A stretch of DNA of 62,932 nt from the NCBI GenBank assembly GCA_036506155.1, contig DASXSF010000090.1, positions 1 to 62,932 on the forward strand, read 5' to 3'. The notes under the pieces are model-generated. The model worked only from the letters and a program-made list of their open reading frames with translations. It was not told where the DNA came from and did no database searches. This document shows positions 33,728-46,240 of the stretch, piece by piece (position 1 is the first letter of the stretch; each line of letters begins with the position of its first letter). Source of the DNA: DASXRA01 sp036506155. Lineage in GTDB: Bacteria > Actinomycetota > Actinomycetes > Mycobacteriales > Jatrophihabitantaceae. A program made the translations under genes and the position numbers.

Positions 33728-36700
33728 TTGGCAGTCTCCCGCTCCGGTAAGACATCGCAGGCAAATGGGACAGGAATTCCGGGAGCGCCGCCCCGGACGT
33801 CGTTCGCAAAGATCCGGGAGCCACTGGAGGTGCCGAACCTCCTAGCGCTGCAGACCGAGTCGTTCGACTGGCTGATCGGCAGTGACGCGTGGCGTGAGCG
33901 CGTCAAGCAGGACCAGAACCCGCAGTCCGGGCTGGACGAGATCCTCGGCGAGATTTCCCCGATCGAGGACTTCTCCGGCTCGATGAGCCTCTCCTTCTCC
34001 AACCCGCGCTTCGAGGACGTCAAGGCGTCCATCGAAGAGTGCAAGGACAAGGACATGACGTACGCGGCACCGCTGTTCGTCACCGCGGAGTTCACCAACA
34101 ACACCACCGGCGAGATCAAGAGCCAGACGGTGTTCATGGGCGACTTCCCGATGATGACCCGTAAGGGCACGTTCATCATCAATGGCACGGAACGCGTGGT
34201 TGTCAGCCAGCTCGTGCGTTCGCCCGGTGTGTACTTCGACCGCACCCTTGACAAGACTTCTGACGTCGACGTCTACACGGTCCGGATCATTCCGGGCCGC
34301 GGCGCCTGGCTCGAGTTCGACGTCGACAAGCGCCAGACCGTCGGCGTGCGCATCGACCGCAAGCGCCGCCAGCCGGTCACCGTCCTGCTCAAGGCGCTGG
34401 GCTGGAGCACCGAGCGGATTCGCGAGCACTTCGGGTGGTCCGAGACGCTGCTCGCCACGCTCGAGAAGGACCACATCACCAACTCGGACGAGGCGCTGCT
34501 CGACATCTACCGCAAGCTGCGCCCGGGCGAGCCGCCCACCCGCGAGTCGGCGCAGGCACTGCTGGAGAACCTGTTCTTCAACCCGAAGCGATACGACCTC
34601 GCCAAGGTGGGTCGCTACAAGGTCAACCGCAAGCTGGGCCTCGACGCGGCGATCTCCCAGGGCACGCTCACCGAGGACGACATCGTCGCCACGATCGAGT
34701 ATCTGATCCGGCTGCACGCCGGCGAGGATGGCTACGAGCTCGACGACATCGACCACTTCGGCAACCGGCGGCTGCGCACGGTCGGCGAGCTGATCCAGAA
34801 CCAGATCCGGGTGGGGCTGTCCCGCATGGAGCGCGTGGTGCGCGAGCGGATGACGACCCAGGACGTCGAGGCGATCACCCCGCAGACCCTGATCAACATC
34901 CGCCCGGTCGTCGCGTCCATCAAGGAGTTCTTCGGCACGAGCCAGCTCTCCCAGTTCATGGACCAGACGAACCCGCTGGCCGGCCTTACCCACAAGCGGC
35001 GCCTGTCCGCGCTCGGCCCGGGCGGCCTGAGCCGCGATCGGGCCGGCATGGAGGTCCGCGACGTCCACCCGTCGCACTACGGCCGGATGTGCCCGATCGA
35101 GACTCCGGAAGGCCCGAACATCGGGCTGATCGGGTCGCTGTCCAGCTACGGGCGGGTGAACGCGTTCGGATTCATCGAGACGCCGTATCGCAAGGTCGTC
35201 AACGGCAAGGTGGTCGACCAGATCGAGTACCTGTCCGCCGACGAGGAGGACAAGCACGTCATCGCGCAGGCCGACGCCGTGATCGACACGCACGGTCGCT
35301 TCGTCGAGGACCGGGTGCTGGTGCGCCGCAAGGGCGACGAGGTCGACCTGGTGCCTGCCGAGGACGTCGACTACATGGACGTCTCGCCGCGGCAGATGGT
35401 CTCCGTCGCCTCGGCGATGATCCCGTTCCTCGAGCACGACGACGCCAACCGCGCTCTGATGGGTGCGAACATGCAGCGCCAGGCGGTGCCGCTGCTGCGC
35501 AGCGAGTCGCCGCTGGTGGGCACCGGCATGGAGTTGCGCGCCGCCGTCGACGCCTCCGACGTGGTCGTCGCCGACAAGCCCGGCGTGGTCGAGGAGGTAT
35601 CGGCCGACTACATCACCGTCATGGCCGACGACGGCACCCGCAACACCTATCGGCTCGCCAAGTTCGCGCGCTCCAACCAGGGCACGAGCTTCAACCAGAA
35701 GCCGATCGTCAACGAGGGCGACCGGATCGAGGCGGGTCAGGTGATCGCCGACGGGCCGTCCACTGACATCGGCGAGATGGCGCTCGGCAAGAACCTGCTC
35801 GTGGCCTACATGCCGTGGGAGGGTCACAACTTCGAGGACGCGATCATCCTCAACCAGCGCCTTGTCCAGGACGACGTGCTCACGAGCATCCACATCGAGG
35901 AGCACGAGGTCGACGCCCGCGACACCAAGCTGGGCGCCGAGGAGATCACCCGCGACATCCCGAACGTCTCCGAGGAGGTGCTCGCCGATCTCGACGAGCG
36001 CGGCATCGTCCGCATCGGCGCCGACGTGGTGCCGGGCGACGTGCTGGTCGGCAAGGTCACGCCGAAGGGCGAGACCGAGCTGACCCCGGAGGAGCGGCTG
36101 CTGCGCGCGATCTTCGGCGAGAAGGCGCGCGAGGTGCGCGACACCTCGCTGAAGGTGCCGCACGGCGAGGCCGGCAAGGTCATCGGCGTGCGCGTGTTCA
36201 GCCGCGAAGACGGCGACGAGCTCGCGCCGGGCGTGAACGAGCTGGTTCGGGTCTACATCGCGCAGAAGCGCAAGATCCAGGACGGCGACAAGCTCGCCGG
36301 CCGCCACGGCAACAAGGGCGTGATCGCCAAGATCCTGCCTCCGGAGGACATGCCGTTCCTGGAGGACGGCACGCCCGTCGACATCGTGCTCAACCCGCTC
36401 GGGGTGCCGAGCCGGATGAACGTCGGGCAGGTCCTCGAGGCACACCTGGGCTGGGTGGCGCACAGTGGGTGGTCCATCAAGGGCAAGCCTGAGTGGGCCG
36501 GCCGGCTCAACGAGATCGCGCACGACGGGGCTCCCGGCACGAAGGTCGCGACGCCGGTCTTCGACGGCGCCAAGGAGTCGGAGATCATCGGGCTGCTCGA
36601 GTCCACGCTGAGCAACCGCGACGGCACGCAGCTCATCGGCGCGACCGGCAAGACCAGGCTGTTCGACGGGCGTTCCGGCGAACCGTTCCCGGAGCCGATC

Positions 36701-37165
36701 AGCGTCGGCTACACCTACATCCTCAAGCTGCTGCACCTGGTCGACGACAAGATCCACGCCCGCTCGACCGGCCCGTACTCGATGATCACCCAGCAGCCGC
36801 TGGGTGGTAAGGCGCAGTTCGGCGGGCAGCGCTTCGGTGAGATGGAGTGCTGGGCGATGCAGGCCTACGGCGCCGCCTACGCGTTGCAGGAGCTGCTGAC
36901 GATCAAGTCCGACGACATCCTCGGCCGCGTCAAGGTGTACGAGGCGATCGTCAAGGGCGAGAACATCCCGGAGCCCGGCATCCCCGAGTCGTTCAAGGTG
37001 CTCCTGAAGGAGCTGCAGTCGCTGTGCCTCAACGTCGAGGTGCTCTCGTCGGACGGTGTCGCGGTCGAGATGCGCGATTCCGACGACGACGTGTACCGCG
37101 CCGCCGAGGAGCTCGGCATCGACCTGTCCCGCCGCTTCGAGCCCAGCTCGGTCGAAGAAGTCTGA
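33728..37165 (+). CDS. rpoB: DNA-directed RNA polymerase beta subunit
   Basis: 1145 residues, standard actinobacterial length. It begins LAVSRSGKTSQ with a TTG start, as in mycobacterial rpoB; TGGAAGGA lies just upstream. The rifampicin-binding cluster is wild type: F402GTSQLSQFMDQTNPLAG, His422 and Ser427 (equivalent to E. coli 526 and 531) and Asp412 (516) are all the sensitive form. C-terminal GRHGNKGVIAKI and FGGQRFGEMECWAMQAYGA segments are present. rpoC follows after 17 bases. Confidence 0.98.
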   Translation: MAVSRSGKTSQANGTGIPGAPPRTSFAKIREPLEVPNLLALQTESFDWLIGSDAWRERVKQDQNPQSGLDEILGEISPIEDFSGSMSLSFSNPRFEDVKASIEECKDKDMTYAAPLFVTAEFTNNTTGEIKSQTVFMGDFPMMTRKGTFIINGTERVVVSQLVRSPGVYFDRTLDKTSDVDVYTVRIIPGRGAWLEFDVDKRQTVGVRIDRKRRQPVTVLLKALGWSTERIREHFGWSETLLATLEKDHITNSDEALLDIYRKLRPGEPPTRESAQALLENLFFNPKRYDLAKVGRYKVNRKLGLDAAISQGTLTEDDIVATIEYLIRLHAGEDGYELDDIDHFGNRRLRTVGELIQNQIRVGLSRMERVVRERMTTQDVEAITPQTLINIRPVVASIKEFFGTSQLSQFMDQTNPLAGLTHKRRLSALGPGGLSRDRAGMEVRDVHPSHYGRMCPIETPEGPNIGLIGSLSSYGRVNAFGFIETPYRKVVNGKVVDQIEYLSADEEDKHVIAQADAVIDTHGRFVEDRVLVRRKGDEVDLVPAEDVDYMDVSPRQMVSVASAMIPFLEHDDANRALMGANMQRQAVPLLRSESPLVGTGMELRAAVDASDVVVADKPGVVEEVSADYITVMADDGTRNTYRLAKFARSNQGTSFNQKPIVNEGDRIEAGQVIADGPSTDIGEMALGKNLLVAYMPWEGHNFEDAIILNQRLVQDDVLTSIHIEEHEVDARDTKLGAEEITRDIPNVSEEVLADLDERGIVRIGADVVPGDVLVGKVTPKGETELTPEERLLRAIFGEKAREVRDTSLKVPHGEAGKVIGVRVFSREDGDELAPGVNELVRVYIAQKRKIQDGDKLAGRHGNKGVIAKILPPEDMPFLEDGTPVDIVLNPLGVPSRMNVGQVLEAHLGWVAHSGWSIKGKPEWAGRLNEIAHDGAPGTKVATPVFDGAKESEIIGLLESTLSNRDGTQLIGATGKTRLFDGRSGEPFPEPISVGYTYILKLLHLVDDKIHARSTGPYSMITQQPLGGKAQFGGQRFGEMECWAMQAYGAAYALQELLTIKSDDILGRVKVYEAIVKGENIPEPGIPESFKVLLKELQSLCLNVEVLSSDGVAVEMRDSDDDVYRAAEELGIDLSRRFEPSSVEEV

Positions 37166-37182
37166 TTTAGGAAGAAGGAACC

Positions 37183-41091
<3,909 letters not shown>

Positions 41092-41111
41092 TCCTTCCTC
41101 TCGCGCACACT

Positions 41112-41153
41112 AGTTCGACCCCTGGCGGCACGTCGCCCGCCGGGGGTCGAACT
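41112..41153. terminator. Strong hairpin terminator after rpoC
   Basis: AGTTCGACCCC and the matching GGGGTCGAACT form a long stem, with GGCGG...CCGCC extending it inward. It stands between rpoC and the convergent VOC gene. Confidence 0.75.
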
Positions 41154-41174
41154 GGCTTAGGAGGGCGAGGGCGG

Positions 41175-41555
41175 TCAGCCGCCGCTGCCGTACTGCCGTG
41201 TGATGATCTCCAGGTTGTGGCCGTTCGGGTCTTCCCAATAAACGCCGCGGCCGCCGTCGTTGGTGTTGATCTCGCCGGCGTGCCGGTGGAACGGGTCGGC
41301 CCAGTACGGCAACTCGCGCTCGCGGATACGCCCGAAGATCGCGTCGAAGTCCGACTCGTCGACGAGGAACGCGTAGTGCTGTGGCCGCACGTCGGGGACG
41401 GCCAGGAAGTCCAGCGACACGTCGTTGTCGAGGTGGACGACGACGAAGTGGCTGAACGGTATCGGCTCGGGTCGGCCCAGGATATCGGCCAGGAACCGTG
41501 CCGACGCGGCGGCGTCGTGGGCGTGGACGATCGTGTGGTTCAGCTGTACGGCCAT
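41175..41555 (-). CDS. VOC (glyoxalase/bleomycin-resistance) superfamily protein
   Basis: 126 residues, one VOC module pair: QLNHTIVHAHDAAASARFLADILG at the N-terminus and GRGVYWEDPNGHNLEIITRQYG at the end, with the metal-site His and Glu pattern (His in NHTIV, Glu in LEII). The substrate is unknown. The ATG at 41555 follows GGGAG. It is the third gene of a minus-strand operon (MFS exporter, NTF2-like, VOC), 4 bases after the preceding stop. Confidence 0.85.
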   Translation of the reverse strand: MAVQLNHTIVHAHDAAASARFLADILGRPEPIPFSHFVVVHLDNDVSLDFLAVPDVRPQHYAFLVDESDFDAIFGRIRERELPYWADPFHRHAGEINTNDGGRGVYWEDPNGHNLEIITRQYGSGG

Positions 41556-41559
41556 GTCG

Positions 41560-41958
41560 TCAGTCTCCCGTCGCGGGTCGGAAGGCACCGATCGGGCTGA
41601 GCTGGATGCCCGCGAGCTGCCACTGACCGCCGGTGCGGACGGCGATGTGCGTCGCCCGGAACTGCCCGTCCGACGGCTGCCCGCGGTAGCTGGCCTGCTG
41701 GATGTGCCTCCCGATCGCCACGGCCGCGTCGCCGTACCCCCGCACCCTGACCTCGTCCCATGTCAGCGATGACGTGATCAGGTCGCCGGTGCGGTATCGG
41801 TCCAGCCACTGCTGCTTGTCCAGGACGAAGCCGAGCGGGCCGACCAGCGCGAAGTCGGCGACGGCGAGCGCGTCGAGCGTCTCGACGTCGGCACGCTGCT
41901 CGGCCTCGGCCCACCGGCGCCCGAGCTCGAAGACCTCGGTGGCGGTCGAGTTTGTCAT
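41560..41958 (-). CDS. NTF2/SnoaL-like protein (DUF4440 type)
   Basis: 132 residues with an NTF2-like cone fold: FELGRRWAEAEQRADVETLDALAVADFALVGPLGFVLDKQQWLDRY, then strands ending GQFRATHIAVRTGGQWQLAGIQLSPI. Such proteins are small-molecule-binding or minor enzymes; no catalytic assignment is possible. The ATG overlaps the exporter stop (ATGA). Confidence 0.82.
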   Translation of the reverse strand: MTNSTATEVFELGRRWAEAEQRADVETLDALAVADFALVGPLGFVLDKQQWLDRYRTGDLITSSLTWDEVRVRGYGDAAVAIGRHIQQASYRGQPSDGQFRATHIAVRTGGQWQLAGIQLSPIGAFRPATGD

Positions 41959-43457
41959 GACATCTCCTTCCGTAGCGGGCGTTCGTGCAAGAACAGCACG
42001 ACGAGCAGGCCGGCGACTGCGATAGGCGTCGCGACCAGGAACACGGTGTGCAGCGCGTCGGCGACCGACATGGCGACGCCGTTGCGCATCGGCGCGGACA
42101 GCAGCCGGATCCGGTCCGGGCTGCTCTGAATGCCGTGCGCGTCGATGCCGCCGGCCTGTCCGGGCACGTGCCGCGGCAGTGCGTAGCGCAGCCCGGCGGC
42201 GAACACCGCGCCGTACACGGCGACTCCGACCGAGCCGCCCAGTGCCCGGAACAGGTTGACCGACGCGGTGGCGGTGCCCAGCTCGCGGCGGTCGACCGCA
42301 TTCTGGAGCGCCACGACGAGCACCTGCGTGGTCAGCCCGAAGCCCAGCCCGAACACGGCCACATAGGCCATCGCCGTGCCGCGTCCGCTCGAAACGCCCA
42401 GCGTGGTGAGCAAGGCCAGCCCCGCGCCCATGAGCGCGAAGCCGATGACCGGAAAGACCTTGTATCGTCCCGACCGGGTCATGAGACGTCCGGACACGAT
42501 CGTGCTGAACGTGCTCGCCAGCAGCATCGGCAGCACCAGCAGGCCGGACGTCGTCGCCGTCGCGCCGGCGACCAGTTGCAGGTACAGCGGCAGGAACACG
42601 ATCGCCGCGAACAACGACAAGGTCGCGAGAAACGCGCCGGCGCTCACTACGACGAACACCCGGTCGCGGAACAGCCGCAGCGGCAGCACCGGCTCGGCGG
42701 CACGGCGCTCCTGCCAGATGAAGCCGACAGCAAGCGCCGCCGCGGCAACCACCAATGCCAGAACTTGTGCCGAGCCCCACGCGTAGCGATCGCCACCCCA
42801 GACCGTGACGAGCAGTCCGGCGCTCACCGCGCCCGCAAGCAGGATCGCTCCGAGTACGTCGATGCGCGCGCCCCGCCGCTGTGGCGCGGCAGCGGACTGG
42901 CGGCCCAGTAACCCGAGCGCCGCCAGGCCGATCGGCACGTTGACGTAGAACACCCAGCGCCACGACAGGTGATCGACCAGGACACCTCCGAGCAACGGCC
43001 CGGCGACGCTGGCCAGCACGAACACTGCCTGGAAGTAGCCCTGGTAGCGACCGCGCTCGCGCGGCGCGACGATGTCGCCGACTGCTGCCATGGCGAGCGT
43101 CATCATGCCGCCCGCGCCGGCGCCCTGTAGTGCGCGGAACGCGATCAGCTCGCCGATGCTCTGCGCGACACCAGACAATGCGGATGCGACCAGGAAGATC
43201 GCCAGCGCGGTGCGCAGCAGTCCACGCCGCCCGAGCATGTCGCTGAGCTTGCCCCAGACGGGTGTCGTCGCGGCGGCGGCCAGCACATACACGGTGACGA
43301 CCCAGGTCAGCTCGCTCAGCCCGCCAAGATCACCGGCGATGGTCGGCAGTGCGGTAGCCATGATCGTCTGGTCCAGCGCGGCGAGAAACATCACTAGCAG
43401 CAGGCCGGCGAACACGACGAGCGCGTCGCGGCGGAGAGCCGTGGCGGTGGCCGTCAT
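41955..43457 (-). CDS. MFS multidrug exporter, DHA2 (EmrB/QacA) family
   Basis: 500 residues, 14 predicted helices. It has the DHA2 motif LDQTIMATALPTIAGDLGG in helix 1, WGKLSDMLGRRGLLRTAL between helices 2 and 3, and RALQGAGAGGMMTLAMA. It probably exports drugs or organic compounds by proton antiport. The ATG at 43457 follows ATGGAGGTG at good spacing. It is divergent from a TetR gene, with three palindromic operators between them, and leads an operon with an NTF2-like and a VOC gene. Confidence 0.92.
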   Translation of the reverse strand: MTATATALRRDALVVFAGLLLVMFLAALDQTIMATALPTIAGDLGGLSELTWVVTVYVLAAAATTPVWGKLSDMLGRRGLLRTALAIFLVASALSGVAQSIGELIAFRALQGAGAGGMMTLAMAAVGDIVAPRERGRYQGYFQAVFVLASVAGPLLGGVLVDHLSWRWVFYVNVPIGLAALGLLGRQSAAAPQRRGARIDVLGAILLAGAVSAGLLVTVWGGDRYAWGSAQVLALVVAAAALAVGFIWQERRAAEPVLPLRLFRDRVFVVVSAGAFLATLSLFAAIVFLPLYLQLVAGATATTSGLLVLPMLLASTFSTIVSGRLMTRSGRYKVFPVIGFALMGAGLALLTTLGVSSGRGTAMAYVAVFGLGFGLTTQVLVVALQNAVDRRELGTATASVNLFRALGGSVGVAVYGAVFAAGLRYALPRHVPGQAGGIDAHGIQSSPDRIRLLSAPMRNGVAMSVADALHTVFLVATPIAVAGLLVVLFLHERPLRKEMS

Positions 43458-43473
43458 GTGAAGCACCTCCATC

Positions 43474-43557
43474 CGGAGCAATTCCCTCCGATTGACTTTG
43501 GCCCACACTAACACGATCCGGAGATAATGTCTCCACTTATCTGGAGGGAATTTCTCC
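43474..43557. promoter_or_regulatory. Three TetR operator candidates, GGAG-N7-CTCC
   Basis: GGAG-CAATTCC-CTCC (43475-43489, extended by one C-G pair), GGAG-ATAATGT-CTCC (43520-43534) and GGAG-GGAATTT-CTCC (43543-43557) lie in the 123-base divergent region. Copies one and three are near-identical in opposite orientation (17 bases, one difference). Centre spacings are 45 and 23 bases, about four and two helical turns. They are likely sites for the TetR protein encoded at 43581, controlling itself and the exporter. Confidence 0.65.
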
Positions 43558-43580
43558 GGATGCTGATAAGCTCACGCGAC

Positions 43581-44327
43581 ATGGAGACCCGTCCGCTACG
43601 TGCCGACGCCCGCCACAACCGCACGAGGCTGCTCGACACAGCTCGCGACGTCTTCGTCGAGTTGGGCTCGCGGGCACCGCTCGACGAGATCGCCCGCCGC
43701 GCGGGCACCGGCATCGGCACGCTGTATCGCCACTTCCCGGACCGCCAGGCGCTGCAGCACGCCGTCGTGCTTGATGCATTGCAGCGCACCGCTGAGGAGG
43801 CGCGAGCCGCGCTCGACCAGGAGCGCGACCCGTTCCGCGCACTCGTCCGCTATATGCATCGCGTGCTGGACATCCGGATCGCGGCCGTGATCCCGGCGCT
43901 GTTCAGCGACATCGACCTGGAAGAACCGCAGATGCGCCAGGTCCGATACGAGGGCAGCGCGGTGCTTGACGATCTCGTCGCCGCCGCCCACCGGGCGGGA
44001 ACGCTGCGCAAGGACGTCACGTCCGCCGACATCGGGCTCCTGACCGTTCGGCTGTCCCGTCCGCTGCCCGGACCGTTCCCGCGCCAGCAGAACGACGAGC
44101 TCGCACACCGCCATCTCGACCTGCTCGTCGAGGGGCTGCGTCCCCGTCCCGGCCGGCCCGTCGCGATCAGCGGCCCGGCGATGACCATGAGCGAGTTACA
44201 GCGGCTGACTGTCACAGATCGCGAGGCTGCCTCGTCTACGGCACGTAGAACCCGTGGAAAGAGCAGCGACGAGCGAGCACCGCAGGGTGACATGGCGGCC
44301 GAGAAGCGCAGGTCATCGCCGCGATGA
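43581..44327 (+). CDS. TetR-family regulator, probable repressor of the divergent MFS exporter
   Basis: 248 residues. The DNA-binding domain lies at about 8-55, with LDEIARRAGTGIGTLYRHFPDRQAL as the recognition region; a TetR C-terminal domain reaches about 195. The last 50 residues (from GPAMTMSELQ) are low-complexity and overlap the ECF41-type promoter of the next operon, so they may not be under selection as protein. The stop codon falls in the dispersed repeat (CGATGA at 44322). METRPLRAD at the ATG 43581 is chosen over an upstream start that would cover the operators. Confidence 0.85.
   Translation: METRPLRADARHNRTRLLDTARDVFVELGSRAPLDEIARRAGTGIGTLYRHFPDRQALQHAVVLDALQRTAEEARAALDQERDPFRALVRYMHRVLDIRIAAVIPALFSDIDLEEPQMRQVRYEGSAVLDDLVAAAHRAGTLRKDVTSADIGLLTVRLSRPLPGPFPRQQNDELAHRHLDLLVEGLRPRPGRPVAISGPAMTMSELQRLTVTDREAASSTARRTRGKSSDERAPQGDMAAEKRRSSPR
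44210..44236 (+). promoter_or_regulatory. ECF41-type promoter
   Basis: TGTCACA (44210-44216), a 16-base spacer and CGTC (44233-44236) match the -35 and -10 motifs described for ECF41 sigma factors, which control their own operons. The operon downstream encodes such a sigma factor. The site lies inside the 3' end of the TetR gene, 119 bases before the epimerase start. Confidence 0.6.
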
Positions 44328-44344
44328 GCGCTCGCGCGAAGAGC
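44322..44344. repeat. Dispersed junction repeat, copy 4 (core only)
   Basis: Exact 23-base core (CGATGAGCGCTCGCGCGAAG plus AGC). It provides the TGA of the TetR gene and ends directly at the AGGAGGA ribosome-binding site of the epimerase gene. Confidence 0.75.
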
Positions 44345-44354
44345 AGGAGGAACA

Positions 44355-45296
44355 ATGAGAGTTTTCGTTGCGGGCGGCACCGGGGCGCTGGGTCAGCACC
44401 TGCTGCCGCAACTGGTGGCCGCCGGCCACAACGTCAGCGCGCTGACTCGTTCGGCGAGCAAGGCCGCAGCCGTCGAATCGGCGGGCGCCGAGCCCGTTGT
44501 CGCAGACGCGCTGGATCGGGAAGCGCTGGCTGCCGCGGTGCGGCAGGTACGCCCCGAGGTCGTGATCCATCAGCTGACCGCCCTGACCACCATCAAGAAC
44601 TTCCGGCGCTTCGACAAGGAGTTCGCTCTCACCAACCGGCTGCGCACGGAGGGCACCGACAACCTGCTCGCGGCGGCGCAGGACGCCGGGGCGAGCCGGT
44701 TCGTCGCGCAGAGCTTCGCCGGCTGGCCGTCCGAGCGCACTGGCAGCCGGGTCAAGACGGAGGACGCCCCGTTCGACCCGGCTCCGCCGGCCAACCAGCG
44801 GCGCAGCATGGAGGCCATCAGGTACCTGGAACGGCAGGTCACCGGCGCACCTCTTGAAGGCGTCGTCTTGCGCTACGGCGGCTTCTACGGACCGGGCAGC
44901 AACATGAACCGCAGCGGTGACATCGCCGAGCTCGTACGTAAGCGACGGTTCCCGATCGTCGGCAACGGAAGTGGTGTGTGGTCGTTCTGCCACCTCGAGG
45001 ACGCCGCGTCTGCGACCGTCGCCGCGGTGGAGCGAGGCGCGCCCGGCATATACAACGTGTGCGACGACGAGCCGATCGAGATTGCCACCTGGCTGCCGGA
45101 GTACGCGCGAGTGATCGGCGCGCGGCAGCCCGGGCATGTGCCGGCGTGGCTGGGCAGGCTGCTCGCCGGCGATGTCGTGGTGTCGATGATGACGCGGGTC
45201 CGCGGCGCGTCGAACGCCAAGGCCAGGGCGGCCCTCGATTGGAAGCCGCGCTACGCGACCTACCGTGAGGGCTTCAGCACCGGACTCGCGGACTGA
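44355..45296 (+). CDS. NAD(P)-dependent epimerase/dehydratase family protein (extended SDR-like)
   Basis: 313 residues. Rossmann motif VFVAGGTGALGQHLLPQL (residues 3-20), with later VVIHQLTAL and a VLRYGGFYGPGS segment. The usual YxxxK is not obvious; the catalytic region reads NQRRSMEAIRYLE, so it may be an atypical SDR. It shares an operon with an ECF41 sigma factor, and ECF41 genes are typically paired with an oxidoreductase, epimerase or carboxymuconolactone decarboxylase. AGGAGGA precedes the ATG. Confidence 0.85.
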   Translation: MRVFVAGGTGALGQHLLPQLVAAGHNVSALTRSASKAAAVESAGAEPVVADALDREALAAAVRQVRPEVVIHQLTALTTIKNFRRFDKEFALTNRLRTEGTDNLLAAAQDAGASRFVAQSFAGWPSERTGSRVKTEDAPFDPAPPANQRRSMEAIRYLERQVTGAPLEGVVLRYGGFYGPGSNMNRSGDIAELVRKRRFPIVGNGSGVWSFCHLEDAASATVAAVERGAPGIYNVCDDEPIEIATWLPEYARVIGARQPGHVPAWLGRLLAGDVVVSMMTRVRGASNAKARAALDWKPRYATYREGFSTGLAD

Positions 45297-45308
45297 CACG
45301 ATGGGCGG

Positions 45309-46223
45309 GTGGACCGCCTCGACGAGGTCTATCGCGAGCTTCGCCCGTACGCGTTCGCGATCGCCTACCGGATGCTGGGCAGCGTCAGCGAGGCAGAGGA
45401 CGTGGTGCAGGATGCGTTCCTGCGGCTACATCGGGCCGCGCCCGACGAGGTGGTCGCTCCCAAGGCGTACCTCGCGACCGTGACCACGAGGCTCGCGATC
45501 GACGCGCTGCGCTCAGCGCGGGCGCGCCGGGAGAGCTACGTCGGCCCGTGGCTGCCCGAGCCGCTGCTCACCGACGAGGGAGCCGGCCCAGCGGACGCGG
45601 CGGAAACCGCCGACTCGCTGTCGATGGCGTTTCTGGTCGTGCTCGAGAGGCTCTCTCCGGTCGAGCGGGCGGTGTTCCTGCTGCACGACGTGTTCGGCTA
45701 CGACTACGGCGAGGTGGCTGCCATCGTCGACAAGACCGAGGCGAACTGCCGCCAGTTGGCCGCCCGCGCCCGCCGGCATGTCGAGCAGGGCCGCCCGCGA
45801 TTCGAGGCGTCGAGGGCAGCTCGCGCCGAGCTGTCCGCACGATTCTTCGCCGCGGCGGCGGGCGGTGACATGGAGCGACTGGTGTCGCTGCTTGCCGGCG
45901 ATGCGGCGTTCTACGGCGACGGCGGCGAGAAGGGCGCCGGCCTGCGCGTGCCGGTCGTCGGGGGTGGCAATGTGGCGCGCGTGGTGATGGGGCTGGCCCG
46001 ACGCGCCGCGGCCATGGGCATCACGATGCGTCCCGTCGAGATCAACGGCGATCCGGGCGCGATGTACCTCGACGCGGACGGCGGGCTGATCAGCCTCCTC
46101 AGCCTGGAGATCGTCGACGGTCGGGCGCGGACGATCCGCGGGTTCGTCAACCCGGACAAGATCGCGCACCTGGGCCGGCTGTCGCCGCTCGGCCGCCGCG
46201 CGACCAGGGCCGATTGGGCCTGA
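45309..46223 (+). CDS. RNA polymerase sigma factor of the ECF41 (SigJ) group
   Basis: 304 residues. Sigma region 2 reads LDEVYRELRPYAFAIAYRMLGSVSEAEDVVQDAFLRLH, and region 4 LSPVERAVFLLHDVFGYDYGEVAAIVDKTEANCRQLAARARRHV. A SnoaL-like C-terminal extension (about 175-304) replaces an anti-sigma factor and includes VDGRAR and NPDK, corresponding to the DGxxR and NPDK motifs of ECF41. This extension is known to control sigma activity. The GTG start lies 12 bases after the epimerase stop. Confidence 0.9.
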   Translation: MDRLDEVYRELRPYAFAIAYRMLGSVSEAEDVVQDAFLRLHRAAPDEVVAPKAYLATVTTRLAIDALRSARARRESYVGPWLPEPLLTDEGAGPADAAETADSLSMAFLVVLERLSPVERAVFLLHDVFGYDYGEVAAIVDKTEANCRQLAARARRHVEQGRPRFEASRAARAELSARFFAAAAGGDMERLVSLLAGDAAFYGDGGEKGAGLRVPVVGGGNVARVVMGLARRAAAMGITMRPVEINGDPGAMYLDADGGLISLLSLEIVDGRARTIRGFVNPDKIAHLGRLSPLGRRATRADWA

Positions 46224-46240
46224 TCACTGCGAGGTTGACG

